Below, piece by piece: positions 12,897 through 24,741 of a DNA stretch of 57,434 nucleotides (its first letter is position 1; each line of letters starts with the position of its first letter). The stretch lies in the NCBI RefSeq assembly GCF_000003605.2, contig NW_003148769.1:918122-975555 (forward strand). The letters run 5' to 3'. The translations under genes were made by a program, and so were the position numbers. This DNA comes from Saccoglossus kowalevskii. Lineage: Eukaryota > Hemichordata > Enteropneusta > Harrimaniidae. The notes beneath the pieces are model-generated. The model was not told the DNA's origin and made no database searches. It worked only from the letters and a program-made list of their open reading frames with translations.

Positions 12897-12930
12897 ATTC
12901 TAGAAATTCCGGAGAGAGTTCTAGAAATCC
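12897..12930. repeat. Two TTCTAGAAAT boxes 21 bp apart
   Basis: ATTCTAGAAAT and GTTCTAGAAAT repeat directly with a 21-bp (two helical turns) spacing. Each contains TTC..GAA, the core of a heat-shock-factor site. No TATA box plus gene start was found downstream, so a regulatory role is only a guess. Confidence 0.3.
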
Positions 12931-13365
12931 CCTTTTATAATAAATGAATTGTAATGGAGATTCAGACAGGAAGTATTGAAATGGGTCGGGCAATTCCTGA
13001 ATAGCAATATCGTGGCATCGTCTATTTCGTTGAAAAGTGTGCGATACAAAACTAGTTCAGCAATTGAAAACACTCTGGGAGCAAATGAAATAATAATCGC
13101 ATGCGACCAGAAATTCCACAGTGTCGGTGATTCTCTATTATATAATGAACAGTGTATTTTTAGTTCCTACGCATTGTTTTGGATGTCTTTTGTCATAATT
13201 AAGAAACAGTGACGACTGCAATTTTATTCTGATTTTCTCCCGTCATTGCATTCACACCCTTTGTAGATCTTATGTCTGCATATCTATGGCCGGGAACGTG
13301 TTTGTTAACTGTATGACATTGCGATTTGACCTTGGAATTTAACCTGGTCTTGTGAGTAGCATGGG

Positions 13366-13400
13366 GAATATGCATTTATAGTTTAGAATATGCATTTATA
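13366..13400. repeat. 20-bp direct repeat, two copies
   Basis: GAATATGCATTTATA occurs at 13366-13380 and 13386-13400, identical in both. ATGCAT plus ATTTATA resemble octamer/homeodomain-type AT-rich sites. No gene is adjacent. Confidence 0.6.
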
Positions 13401-14273
13401 ATATTAGAGACGCTGGCTATTTTCTTCTTGGAGCTCTATTGTGAAGATTAACTGACATTAACTTTGACCTATTGTGCTTAAAATTTAGGTATTGCGAAAT
13501 ACAAGAAGATCAATTTTAACGGCACTGGATGATTTTGCCTTGTAGATATACTGTATAATGTAAATTTGACATATGCCGTTTTGTACTGAAAACACATCAC
13601 ACATGTAAATGTAAATTGCACAGTGAACACGTGTGTCAAGTTTGAAGGCACTGTACTTGTATTGTATATTGTAAAACATGAACTCATGTCATGTTATCAA
13701 TCTTGTGGATCACGGATAAGTCTATATGTTCACATTATTGTCATTTCCGCCATACTCAGATCTTCCACTTACACATGTTATTTAATTTCCGGAAAGTACT
13801 ACACGTTTAACTTAATAATCATCAATATTAGCCGCAGCGAAATTCAATTCGTATACACAATGCAGGGTTCCATTTAATATCATGACGTGGCTGTAAAAAA
13901 CGACATTGACTTATATACCAGTAATATTCCAGATACTCTAACTTGAGTATGGCGAAACACACAACAACCAATAAATGGTTCACCCGACATCACACAAAGG
14001 GGGTCGAACTTTATCAATGTACTTTACAACGAATGAGCATTTAGCTTGTAAAACGAAATAAATTAAGTACATAAAATTGGGTAAAATCACACATGACAGC
14101 GAATAAAAATAAGTCTAAATCCAAAAAGTCTTTTTTACAATCAATCATATTATTTATGGTTTTATATCGTTCCATTTCATTCTGCGAGGAGTTCACTTAT
14201 TAATATTTATGACTATGTGTGAATTAATAACCAGGGCAAATTTGTTCACAGAAATACACCTGATACGACATTC

Positions 14274-14296
14274 CTATGTCATTGTTAATGACATAG
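14274..14296. repeat. Perfect hairpin, 10-bp arms
   Basis: CTATGTCATT and AATGACATAG are exact reverse complements separated by GTT. A further inverted pair, ACATTCC and GGAATGT, lies just outside it to the right. There is no T-tract and no RNA gene context. Confidence 0.7.
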
Positions 14297-15672
14297 TCCC
14301 CGTTGCAATTAGGGGAATGTTATTCCTGTTTAAGATAAAGTAATGTGGCCTAGAAGCAAAATGACTACAATCTGTCGTCTTTTATCTGATCTGAAATTGA
14401 ATGGACGTGTATTGCCACATGCATAATATATGCAATTAAATTTGACATGATAATCACTGGATATGGGACCAAAAACACTTTGTTTCTGGATGAATTTGTT
14501 GTGTATGCTCAGTAATTGAGAGTGAATATTACATTTTTATATTTCTATTTGCTATTTCTCATATTTATGCATTTTTTGTATCTAATTTCAAGTAAAGTGC
14601 ATGTCTCTAGTATCGTAAGCGTGTACCAGCTTATTTGTTATACCGTTACTCAGTGATAACTTCTCTAACAATGTGTTCGTGTTGGGAGATTAAGGAACTT
14701 AAGTCAAACATTAACGTGAACGGAGTGACTAAAATAAATTGCACTATAGAGTGTATACGACTTGGAATTTTCACGAAATGTTTACTCATAATCGCAGTGC
14801 GCGTTACACGTTATTATACATCTCAAGAAGTTAACTGAATTTATTTGCAACCACCCTTCTCTCGTCTTACATTAAATACTTTATGATTTTTTTCTATTTA
14901 TTTATTGATTTTATGAATATTAAATACTATCTTTGAAAGATATTATGTATTATTGTGTATTATGATGAATTTGACAAAACATATTCTACACCGGTGTCAT
15001 ATATATATATTACTATGGCCAAATTAGCCATTACTAACATGGACCATCTTTGATCCTATCATAAAACAAATCAACATGTACATTTATTATTACAAGCCAT
15101 ACGGCAATATTTGATCAAATCACAAAATGAAAGTGTCAATTTATTATACATGTGAAAAATATCAATGAAAATGGTTCATAGGTGAACGAGATATTATAGT
15201 AGTATAGTATAGTAGTACATGTAGTATACTAGCATGTATATTTTGAAGATAGAAACAAAAAGCATTTCAAAGATATATTTTCAAAAAACCAATATGGCCT
15301 CTAGTCACTACGAACTTCCATATTATCAAAAACAAGATGGCTGCAAGTTAGCTATTTTTGATCTGATTATGAAATGGAGATATAGTAGTATGGTCAAAAA
15401 GCAAGATGGCAGTCGATTTGTAATGAATATTACAAAGTGTACCTATTAGGTGTTATTTTATCTCGCAGCTGGACAGGAACACTGGCGAGAACACTGCGAG
15501 AGATGAATGCACTATAAATTGATATATATATCGATCCATGGTATAAAGTCTATCGATCACGCTGTTCCGTAATAGAAAGCGCTGTTAGTATTCATAAGCA
15601 GTCTGAAAAAAAAGAAAACGTTGCAGAATTTATCGTTAATTGAAATCTCCGTGCTGAATAGCTATATAATAT
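14297..15672. other. AT-rich sequence, no gene seen
   Basis: A short direct repeat of the type TCAAAAA.CAAGATGGC occurs near 15325 and 15393 within a CAAGATGGC-rich stretch. Dense TAGTA/GTACATG words occur at 15190-15240. There is nothing gene-like. Confidence 0.45.
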
Positions 15673-15758
15673 GATGTTATTGTAGAGTACGGGGTAAGAG
15701 TAATTTACATACCACGATGTTAGTATAATGTACGGGGTAAGAGTAATTTGCATACAAC
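15673..15758. repeat. 43-bp tandem duplication
   Basis: GATGTTAKTRTA followed by GTACGGGGTAAGAGTAATTT and RCATAC occurs twice head to tail, with only a few differences between copies. It ends immediately before the stop codon of the - strand candidate exon at 15761. Confidence 0.75.
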
Positions 15759-15760
15759 GG

Positions 15761-15934
15761 TTAGTGTGTAAATATATCTTCGAATACCAATGGGCCTTTG
15801 TATTTTTCTCTCTCACAAAACAAGACATCAAATCGGGTTTTGGTGAGGTCATTATCCTGTATTATAGTTTGTGTGATACAATCAGCGTGAATGAGTATTG
15901 GTAGCATATACTTTCCTCGGACTAGTTTTGAAGG
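15761..15934 (-). CDS. Candidate 3'-terminal coding exon, unknown product
   Basis: On the - strand, after an acceptor-like GTGCAG at 15935-15937, 57 codons are open to a TAA. The sequence is well mixed and protein-like: it begins PSKLVRGKYMLPILIHADCI and ends KGPLVFEDIFTH. The open frame extends further upstream (to 16033). I recognise no family. The acceptor has a modest pyrimidine tract, and no poly(A) signal was confirmed beyond the stop, where a 43-bp tandem duplication begins. Frames of this length are expected by chance, so the composition is the only real argument. Confidence 0.2.
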   Translation of the reverse strand, partial: PSKLVRGKYMLPILIHADCITQTIIQDNDLTKTRFDVLFCEREKYKGPLVFEDIFTH

Positions 15935-16500
15935 CTGCACGGTTACCATAAACGGATATGAATTAATAATTGCGATGGAACACGAAGTAACACAATCGTG
16001 TGTATTTCGTCTGAATTGATTAGAAACAAACAAGAGATGCCTTAAAAGCTTTTAGACTGACTCTGAAAGGGGATCTGGTTTACAATTGACATTCAGTTCA
16101 ATCCTCTGTGGTATAACAAGTGCATGTTTTTGATGTGCCAACATTTTTTTGTTACGCTCTTGTTGAAAAAAAAAAACTGATGAATAAATATCTACAGGAA
16201 CTTTATCATTGCTAGGCTAAGAAGCCCTCGTACATAAAACCGAGATTCAAATAAATGCCGAAATCTCGTGAGTGTTCCATCTTCTCGTCATCGTACTGAG
16301 CCAATTACCATTGTCACAAGTAGACGCAATGATGGACAAATTCAAATTTCGTGGCCCTCTCACAGTCATTTAGAACTCGGCGCCTATTTAAGGTCTATTT
16401 TCATGGTGTGCTTTTTCATAACTATGTTGGAGCTTTTTATTATTTCAATTTGATCGTCAAATATGTGCTTTTGAATCTAACCCACATTATGTAAAGTCTC

Positions 16501-16518
16501 TGAACTGAACTGAACTGA
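16501..16518. repeat. (TGAAC)n pentanucleotide run
   Basis: Three to four TGAAC units follow TAAAGTCTC. This could be the tail of a worn-out retroposon, but no body was recognised upstream. Confidence 0.7.
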
Positions 16519-16987
16519 AGTGAAAAAGATACGATCCAGTCTTGTTAGTGACGTAACATACCATCGTCGAAAATTTAGCTTTCCCAATACAATCGTCGCG
16601 TACATACATTTCATTACTTTGCACATGCTTCAATGAACAATCTTCCCCCTTAGGATAGGAATGATTTAGAACAATCGGTTGGTCTATTTGTCGAAAACTA
16701 CTTTGACGGATTGTACGACATGACTCAGGAAACTCGACTGACAGGCGAGAATGTGAATAAAATCACTCTAGCTGAGTCGCGTTTAATCCATGTCGGTAAT
16801 AACGGACATGCTTAACAACTATTTAGACGCTCGTTCAAATCCCTCTTTTCATTTACAGATGCTTTTTTACTTAGAAATAGCCACATACTTTACGGGCTGA
16901 ATAATTTAAAAAAAGGAGTCTAGTTTCGTTGATGAATACCAACGTACATTCCCTATGTGTTTTGTTGGTGAAAAAGTCCATTGAAAT

Positions 16988-17026
16988 TCACTTTATATAA
17001 AGGTCACTTTATATAAAGTTCACTAT
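16988..17026. repeat. 16-bp tandem repeat with palindromic core
   Basis: TCACTTTATATAAAGG, TCACTTTATATAAAGT and a partial TCACTATATGG are head to tail. Each full unit contains the perfect palindrome CTTTATATAAAG, so the stretch can also fold back on itself. Confidence 0.8.
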
Positions 17027-20000
17027 ATGGTTGTGGTAATATACGTGATAACTGAGTGAGTTCTGTAAATACGGCTTAGAAACACAATAAAAACCATGAC
17101 ACAATCAATAACAATGAAAAAAAAACACTATTACAAATCTGCAGACATTAGAATCTTTTCAAGTAATACAATTTCTACCAGTGCGTGGTTCGAGAACGTT
17201 TGAAGCCTAAATCAGCAATAAATGTCTCAGATGAAATTTAACTGTAGTTCTTCTATGCCGTTATAGACAAATAAAACTCCCCTTAAACAGTATTTATTTG
17301 GTAACCTGAAACATGGCATTTTTATCGAAAATACACACATTTATAGTTACAATAAACACACTTACATGTGCTCACTTTTCTCAACAAATTCCATTCGAGA
17401 TTGAATTACATATATTTTTTTCACTGCTCGAATCACATTCTGTGTGCATATGCACCACGCATGCAAAGAACTTCCTGGCATTCCTCGATTTTGTTAATGG
17501 AAGCACGTACTGAAATTTATATGGTAATAATCCCATATCACTGGCTTATGTAACTGGTTTGGTAAATACGACTGACGTCATGACCTGTATTATCCGGTTC
17601 CTTGCATTGAAAAAAAAATGTAAATAGTAGTATACAGTAACCCATATCTCTCAGGAAATAAATAAAATGTACCGTGATGTAAGAAAAAACCCGATACCTC
17701 TCGAACAATCGCATATGCTCAATTGCCGGATTTTTTCTACACTAAATCTTATATTTCAAGTCTTAAAAAGTGTTCTAGAACTTTTCATTCAAAAATTTTT
17801 GATAGGGCTTTGTTCTCATCAGAAGTGTTTTGAGACTTCAATGAAAAAACACCGGCAAGATTTTTTTCTATGTTAGAAGAAAGTATCCACGCAAATTAGG
17901 TTCGAACTCGGTGGTAACACAACGGCGGTCTTGGGTCGGACTTTATATCTCAGAATAGTCCTTTTACCCGGGCTTAATCCATTACTAAAAAAACTGCATA
18001 ATTTAATGGATTACTGAGGATTACGTACGGCTGTCATTTGTGACGTTAAGTACGTCGGATTCCATATTTGATGACGACGCCGAATGTCGACGATCAGGAG
18101 TGTCATCGTCCTCATTTAAAAGCGACCCCATTTAAAAGCAGACGAACAGTTTGTGTCATTGCGAGTCAATTCAGTACATGTTGCTGTTCAGTTTAATAAA
18201 ACACAGCAAAGTCACGCCGTTCGAACACGCACACAGTTTAATAATGGGAATGGTTGTCACGTCATTCACCTTGTTACGATACTAAAATGAGAACACACGT
18301 TTTAATCTATGCTGCATGGAGAAACAATTTAGTTTCACTTTTTGATCGATGAATATTTTTGGTGGTGCCTGAGCGTATTATGTGATGGACACCATTTTTA
18401 TATACTGTAAGTAAAATGCGACCCAAACTCGTTAGATGCATCCAGTAATGCTCTTCTTTGGCTTTATCTATATTTTTCTAACGGTGCCCTTAATGTCGTT
18501 CAGCATTTACTGGGAAAGTACCCTTTCTTAGTTCCAAACAATACTCGTTTACTAGTTTCTCGGTTCTAGTAAACGTTCAACACCAAGACAGATTTTAACT
18601 ATAAGTAAATCGACAGCACCAAACTATTGACGCACAATCATTTCATGAACCTCGACTTACTTTGCGATAGATGATGCGAATCAGTGAAATTCATAAACAT
18701 GTACGAAAACATTTATTCCAATAACCCAGTTTTCAACAACATTAAGTGTTGTTCACGCTGACCACGATACTATGGTATAAGCTTGGTTGGCACAGCATGT
18801 CTCAGTGCCGCGAGAAACACTGACATCAAGAACATTTACGTAACAATGACAACTCGACATGTTGCACTAGCTGTGCAGTTTTCTTTGATGTTCACCGACG
18901 GTTGTCCGTGCTATTTAGGTTGTGCAAAACAAACTGACGGAAAACACGTGTCACACTGCGATGCAGACGCTGTTATATTGAACTGGACACCCATAATAAA
19001 CGCTGTCAGAGACGACACGTAGTCGTGAGTCTCTTTTGATCTTTATCGTAATATATCTTCACCAAAAATCCATTATGGAAGTATGTCGTAATTGCAAGTG
19101 AAACATTGTACTCACTTGTAAACACGCCTTGTTGATTTTAAATATCCCACTCCAGATTTCAAACATTGACCCTAGCATGTTTATGCGAGTGCTGTGTTCA
19201 TTATGGAAACTTGTGTTTTTGCGTTCGAAATGTTATTCACCAAATTTTAATATCTTGTACGTTTTTGACTTGGTAATGAAACCCAAGAGTATAGACATCC
19301 ACTTCTAAAACTGTATCAAGTGAGATTAATACATGGTTGACGAGTCCATACCCGATAATTGTCCGTTTCATTGGGAGCAGTCCGTAGCGTCAATGCGCCT
19401 TAAACGCGGGAATGCAACTGTGTGTGCCAATTCATAATATAAAATTACATATCCTATAATCGCTATTTGTATTGACCGAATGCCGATCAAAACAATATCC
19501 TTATGAAGCCACTAGTTCAACCATTTCCCTCACAGAAGGGTTTCGTCGCTAGATAGCGTAAACCAGAGTGCAATTTCTCTCCTTGTTATCTAATATCGCT
19601 GTTCGAACGTAAATTTTAACAATTCAAAAATAAATTGAAAAAAAATAATTACAATTGCGACACACAAATGAGAATACTGTTTGACATTACTTTGAAAACT
19701 TCAAAATAATTGTATCAATTAGTATCGTGTATATCAAGGCACATAACTATAGCTATTTATACTTAATGTAGCTCATCGTTAAATAACATATCATATAATA
19801 ACATAGCATATCATAGAATCTGTCTCTTATTTATGTATAACATCATGTGATCACGTAACCTCATACATAGTGTGTTTTACATAACGACTTCAGAAAGTAT
19901 GTCAGAGAAATGGAACAATATATATGTTAGAACATTGCGTACGCATTTCAAAATTATACAAATATGGAATCGCGAAGGGAATGTAAAAAAAAACTATTTG

Positions 20001-20808
20001 AATCAATGTATTTCCATTCATGAGATAGTATGTGAAATACAGCCTAAATAACAATAGTATGTACACAGTCTTTCTATTAGCGCATATGGTATTTATCGAT
20101 ATCAAAAATATGTGCATATGTTGACCATACTGCTCATTATTCAGAGTTGTGTCGTTAGGCGTGAAATATCGCTACTAAAGTGATACGGTAATACGGTGCT
20201 ACGTCATAATATTCACTTTACACGTCATTATTTCATGTGTTTCCATAGCCCGCGGAGGAAAATAAATCGCGCGGGCGACGACACCTTTTTAATCACCACG
20301 ATATGAGAATTTCAGACTCCCATGATGCAATAACATTTCTGCCCATTATACTAAATCACTGTCGAAACGCGCGTCCACGGAGTTAGTCACGGTTTATTTG
20401 ACAATATAAATTTATTGGTTAAAGCCACTTGTATATTCAATTTATGGGCTTCTTTTTCCTACTAGAGACCTTAAATGTTTTAGAACAAACCATACAATAA
20501 TTAACACTCTCCAAGATAGTAAGGCATCACCTATATTTTGTCATGATTTCAGCTTATATGCAAACAGAAGTGTTTTTCTTTTTTTTACTTAAGAATCCTC
20601 CTGATCTTAATCCAACATGGCTTAAAATTATGATTCGCACACTGGGGTGAACATTCATCGATCGAAATGTGAATGTATATATTGATACATGCAAATGTCA
20701 AGCACAAAAACATGACTGAATTAGGCAAAACAAGGTGCAATCTGATAACTGATTTCTCTACATTTTCTTATATAACTAGAATACCTTTCATTGTGAATGA
20801 ATAATAAA

Positions 20809-21479
20809 GGCCCCGTCACACCATAACGTTTTGGTCAGCGTTCTCTGAACGTTCCAATCGTCCAATTTCCGAGCGTTCTGGAACGAGGTAGACACATCCA
20901 GCGTTCGATTAACGAGTGCCTAAACGTATGACTAGCGTGTTCCTAACGCACGAGGAGCTTGTAATGAGCGACCAAGTAAGATACCCCTGGAAATCATTTA
21001 CGTGTGCTAATGTGTCACTAGCGCGCGACGAACGATTTTTAAACGTTAAGTGGGCGTGTTGAGCGTGTATCTAACGTTAGGTCGTTAATTTGACGTTAGT
21101 CGCACGCTTTATGTGCGATATGGGTACGTTCAGCGGTCGTTGACAGGTCGCTAGTGATTTGTTCACTGCAAAGCGAGCAATTGGTAACAACTAAGTAACG
21201 CTAGAGCAAAACGATCGAAGAACGTTATTTAACGTTTAACAGCGTTTAAAAACTAAACGTTGAAGAACGCTGGTCTCAAATGAGAATTTTTGTGCATGTT
21301 CAAAAATTTTTTTTTGGATCAGCGTTCTCCTCCGATTCCCGACGATCAGCAACGATTACCGACGTTCATTAGCGTTCTCACGGCGCTCTTCTGGCGCTGT
21401 CCCAGCGACTTTGGACGACTACCAACGTTTCCTCAAACGCCAGAGAACGCTAGCCAGAACGTCATGGTGTGACGGGCCC
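20809..21479. mobile_element. Non-autonomous TIR DNA transposon (MITE-like), about 671 bp
   Basis: The left end reads GGCCCCGTCACACCATAACG and continues TTTTGGTCAGCGTTCTCTG. The reverse complement of the right end reads GGGCCCGTCACACCATGACG and continues TTCTGGCTAGCGTTCTCTG. That gives imperfect terminal inverted repeats of about 38 bp with roughly four differences. The interior has no transposase frame. It is filled with AACGTT, GCGTTC, AACGCT and TAACG words in both orientations, like the subterminal repeats that some transposases bind. A possible 4-bp flank ATAA is present on both sides, but one terminal base is ambiguous. I cannot assign a superfamily. A 60-codon frame at 21290-21472 is a by-product of the repeats. 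Confidence 0.8.
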
Positions 21480-23109
21480 ATAAGGGACATTGTAAATATT
21501 AATATATCTAATGAATATAAAGTGTGAGACTATACTGATTCTCTGTGTACCATGTCACTAAAATATCTTGACGTTTGAGGAATATGCTCGGCAAAAGTCA
21601 TTTTACCATCATATAAATGTCCAATAATATGTTTAATAATATTTTGTTGTCGTTAAATTTCAGTAAGTCTTTTATATGTAAGATGTGTGCGCCACATTGA
21701 TAATTTGATTTGTATAGGCGTGATGTTTTGATGAATTATCAAATATATTTACACTTCAAATTATATTGACGTAAGTTATATTATATCGTAGATGTTTTGG
21801 GAAGATTTTCATTGTCACTGATATTAAAGCTATTTTGATTTATGTTGATTAGATATTTTTGAAATTTTAATGAAAATCCAACATGTAGGAATATCCTCAA
21901 ACTAATTAAATATTGTTAGCCTTTTAACCGAGGGAGCCAATGATCTCGTAGATTATTCTAAAATATGTATTTGGTCGTATAATTATCAACATGAATGTAA
22001 ATACATATATGGGCGTTATTACTTGAATTATAATTCATATTAACTGATGTAATTTGACTCCTCCAAATGGTTATCAGGATACTGATTAGATTAGACCGGA
22101 ACACATTTCTGAAAAAATACACAGCCCTATCCAATGATATCACATACCAAGTTATTATCAAATATTCTCATGGACTAACTTTTTTTCACTTTCTTGCAAT
22201 AATATCATAATATAAAACGAAAGGGTAAGTGTTTGATATTCATATTTGATTTAAGAAAAAGTACAATGGACTTGACTGTGAACTCTAAATGTGACTCTGT
22301 TTCTGTAGCATGTAGTACGTTTGTTTCAAATATACGAGCACCTTTATGGCTTCAAATACCTATTACCTTTATCTATTACTTTTTGTGGCGAAAGTAGATA
22401 TTCCAAATTCTCAATTGATTAATACAATCTACCGTTTCCTTATTTCGAATTCCAGTGCTGACCAAATTGGATAATAAGCAAATCTAAATTTTAGTATTGA
22501 ACATACTTTCTGCATTAACGATACGTGAATATTGATCCGGGAATGAACTACTAAAAGCATGGTCGGATATAACACGTATCAAATTTCAAGTAATGACGTA
22601 AACCCAACGGTATCATTCACATATAAAAAGGCACATATGTATTTGAGAACTCAGAATTCTATACCTCAAGGCCATGGTATTGGATATCTAACAGTGGAAG
22701 TGTGAGCAATCTTATGTCAAACCTTTGGGTGTGGAACTCTTTTTCCCACCACAACACAATATACAATATATGATTATTTCATCAGAAAAAAAAATGAAAA
22801 TACAAGTAGTTAAGTAGATAAAAAAAATAAAAAAACTGATGAGAACTGTGAAAATAGTTCTACTGAACTAGTCTAGTCCACAGCCCTGCCATTGTAGTAA
22901 ACTAACGTGTATAGGTCATTGACAGACAGAAACTATTTATAATTCTAAATCTGTGTTAGGAAAAACAAATAGATGAAAATACAATTCATCAATAACTATT
23001 TATCAAAAAAATAATAACCAAGCAACCAGTTGATATAATAATTAATTAATTAATATAACTAAAATACTAATAATAGTCAAGAAAGATGGATATGCCAGTT
23101 AACTACTTA
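21480..23109. other. Very AT-rich sequence, no gene seen
   Basis: The stretch includes poly(A)-rich patches near 22.8 kb and an (AATT)n run near 23.04 kb. The latter probably belongs to the 3' untranslated tail of the - strand LINE that ends here. Confidence 0.5.
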
Positions 23110-23490
23110 TGAGATGGGTCTTTAAATCTGATTTAAATTGATTTCTATTATGTGAACTTTTTAATAAAACTGTGAGGGAGTTCCAATGTGTAACAGCTGC
23201 ATATTTAAAATTATGCTGGGAAATGGACAAATATAATTTAGGAATTGACAGGTTTCCTTCAGTTGTTGCTTTAGTATGGTAGCTATGTGACGGATTGCTT
23301 GCATAATACCTAGGACTTCGGGCAAAACGGAGAGTTTGTGAATATCGAGAATTGCAAGTTGGCGAAAAAGGGGAGCAGAGTGGGCATGAAAGTCGGAAAA
23401 AGTGATAAGTCGAACTACCTTTTTTTTGTAGACAAAGAATTGGCTCAAGTAAAGTTGGGTAAGTGTTTCCCCAACGATGTGTTATGAAGA
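23110..23490 (-). mobile_element. LINE (non-LTR retrotransposon) ORF2 C-terminus, broken
   Basis: Read on the - strand, the blocks come in the order expected for LINE ORF2 after the reverse transcriptase. First is WGNTYPTLLEPILCLQKK, matching 'WGNTY.T.L.PI..LQK..'. Then comes KVVRLITFSDFHAHSAPLF, matching 'R.ITF...HS.PLF..L.IL'. The end reads FKYAAVTHWNSL, matching 'F.Y....WN.LP', and continues to KSDLKTHLISS and a stop. At least two frameshifts separate these blocks. Only the 3' part is present, as in a 5'-truncated copy. The clade is probably in the CR1/L2/Rex-like range, by inference. It is a different family or copy from the LINE at 2.5-3.3 kb. Confidence 0.75.
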
Positions 23491-24341
23491 AAAACGCTTT
23501 CCCCGGGGATACAGTGGAGATTGCACCAGTCTCATGATTGGTAGACCCGAATCCGACTATAGATTGAACACGAAAAATGATCTACTCTTATGCCCGACGA
23601 TTGTGTCAAATACTCAATGAAATGGATAAGCATGTGTTCTTATGTCCTTATGTCCCACAGCGACATTCAATGTCCTGAACTGCACAAAATATCGTATAAA
23701 AAACTTAGGTTAAATGATCCGTGTTAAATATTAATTGTCTCGCACCACATGTGGTCCTCTACTTCAGACATAATGATTGTTTACTTTCGTAATTATGTAA
23801 ACGGTATACTTCTATTGTAAATCCTACTCGCATGTCTGATAGATCGAAATTATAATATGTAAAGATTAACATTAAGATTAGCTGTACATTCATATTATAT
23901 AAACAACGTTTAGAAAGGCAAATCTAACATATATTAATTGAATTTAAGCTTTGACGTCCCTCCTGAATTTATCAAAAACAGAATTTGAAGAGCGTTTTTT
24001 TGTTGGTGATATTATTATTATTTGTCTAGCTCGCTTCTCTCCACAGTTGAATATGACCTAATTACTATTTTTCTGTTCTTACCTTCTTATGCAATTTAAT
24101 ATTGGGATAGCAAATATCGTTTCTAATACTGGATTGCTGAGATGTTATCGGAAAAATGTCAAATGATCAGAACTGAAAGATATTTAATGTTTGTGACATT
24201 TTAAAAGTGCCATCAGCAATAATAATAAGTATCATCTTCAATATGTAGAACAGACAAAGCTAATACTTAGTCAAAATAAGCATATACATCTGTCGTTTGT
24301 CTGTCTGTTTGAAAATATTAGTACTATTACTAATATAATTA
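23491..24341. other. AT-rich sequence, no gene seen
   Basis: The part next to the LINE (23491-23600) may still belong to it, but I recognise no further protein block. Nothing else was identified. Confidence 0.5.
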
Positions 24342-24611
24342 TTATTATTATACATCGGTCACCGTAACGCCATAAGTTACAGCGTGCCGTAATTTGGCGG
24401 TATTTCACGGGGTATTTTTTATCCTACCATATAAGGAAATGCGAATTCCAAATATGGAATGATAAGCGTCCACCAATAATAAAAACGAACATGGCTGTCA
24501 CCAGGGTTTGACCGGACTCCACACAAAGAAGTTTGCTGATTCGGTTCTACACGTTTTGAATTTCAGCATTCCCATGATGTATCCCTGAAAGGAAAAGATG
24601 TATAATAATAA
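24342..24611. mobile_element. MITE-like repeat, copy A, 15-bp TIRs
   Basis: TTATTATTATACATC at 24342-24356 is the exact reverse complement of GATGTATAATAATAA at 24597-24611. Between them lies about 240 bp with no coding capacity, including CACCGTAACGCCATAAGTTA and GGGTTTGACCGGACT. The same body, in the same orientation and with the same termini, recurs at 33019-33294, which shows a dispersed family. No superfamily is recognised. It is followed without a gap by a second repeat that is also shared with the other copy. Confidence 0.75.
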
Positions 24612-24741
24612 GGTTATTACGAGGATATATACAAGTATGCACTCAGACAGTACGCCGTCGCATTTATCTCCGCTGCGCGTCGGTCTATAATTCCGCTGTA
24701 ATGTCTTCGTGTATACTTTGAGGTATCCTCGTAATAACCTC
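24612..24741. repeat. Inverted-repeat module adjoining copy A
   Basis: GGTTATTACGAGGATA at the left is matched on the opposite strand by TATCCTCGTAATAACC at the right, enclosing about 100 bp with CTCAGACAGTACGCCGTCGC. The left half also follows copy B at 33295. There the corresponding right arm is absent or diverged, so the unit may be larger and composite. Confidence 0.65.

Larger units (their letters stand above)
15935..20808. other. AT-rich sequence, no gene seen
   Basis: Contents noticed are a (TGAAC)n run at 16501-16518, a 16-bp tandem repeat at 16988-17026 and a perfect TGACGTCA at 17573-17580. The 79-codon frame at 18783-19022 has fairly balanced composition but no recognisable domain or convincing splice borders. 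Confidence 0.45.

Noticed and set aside
21290-21472. 60-codon frame in the TIR element
   Set aside because: It is created by the repeated CGTT/AACG words and runs into the terminal repeat. No transposase motif.
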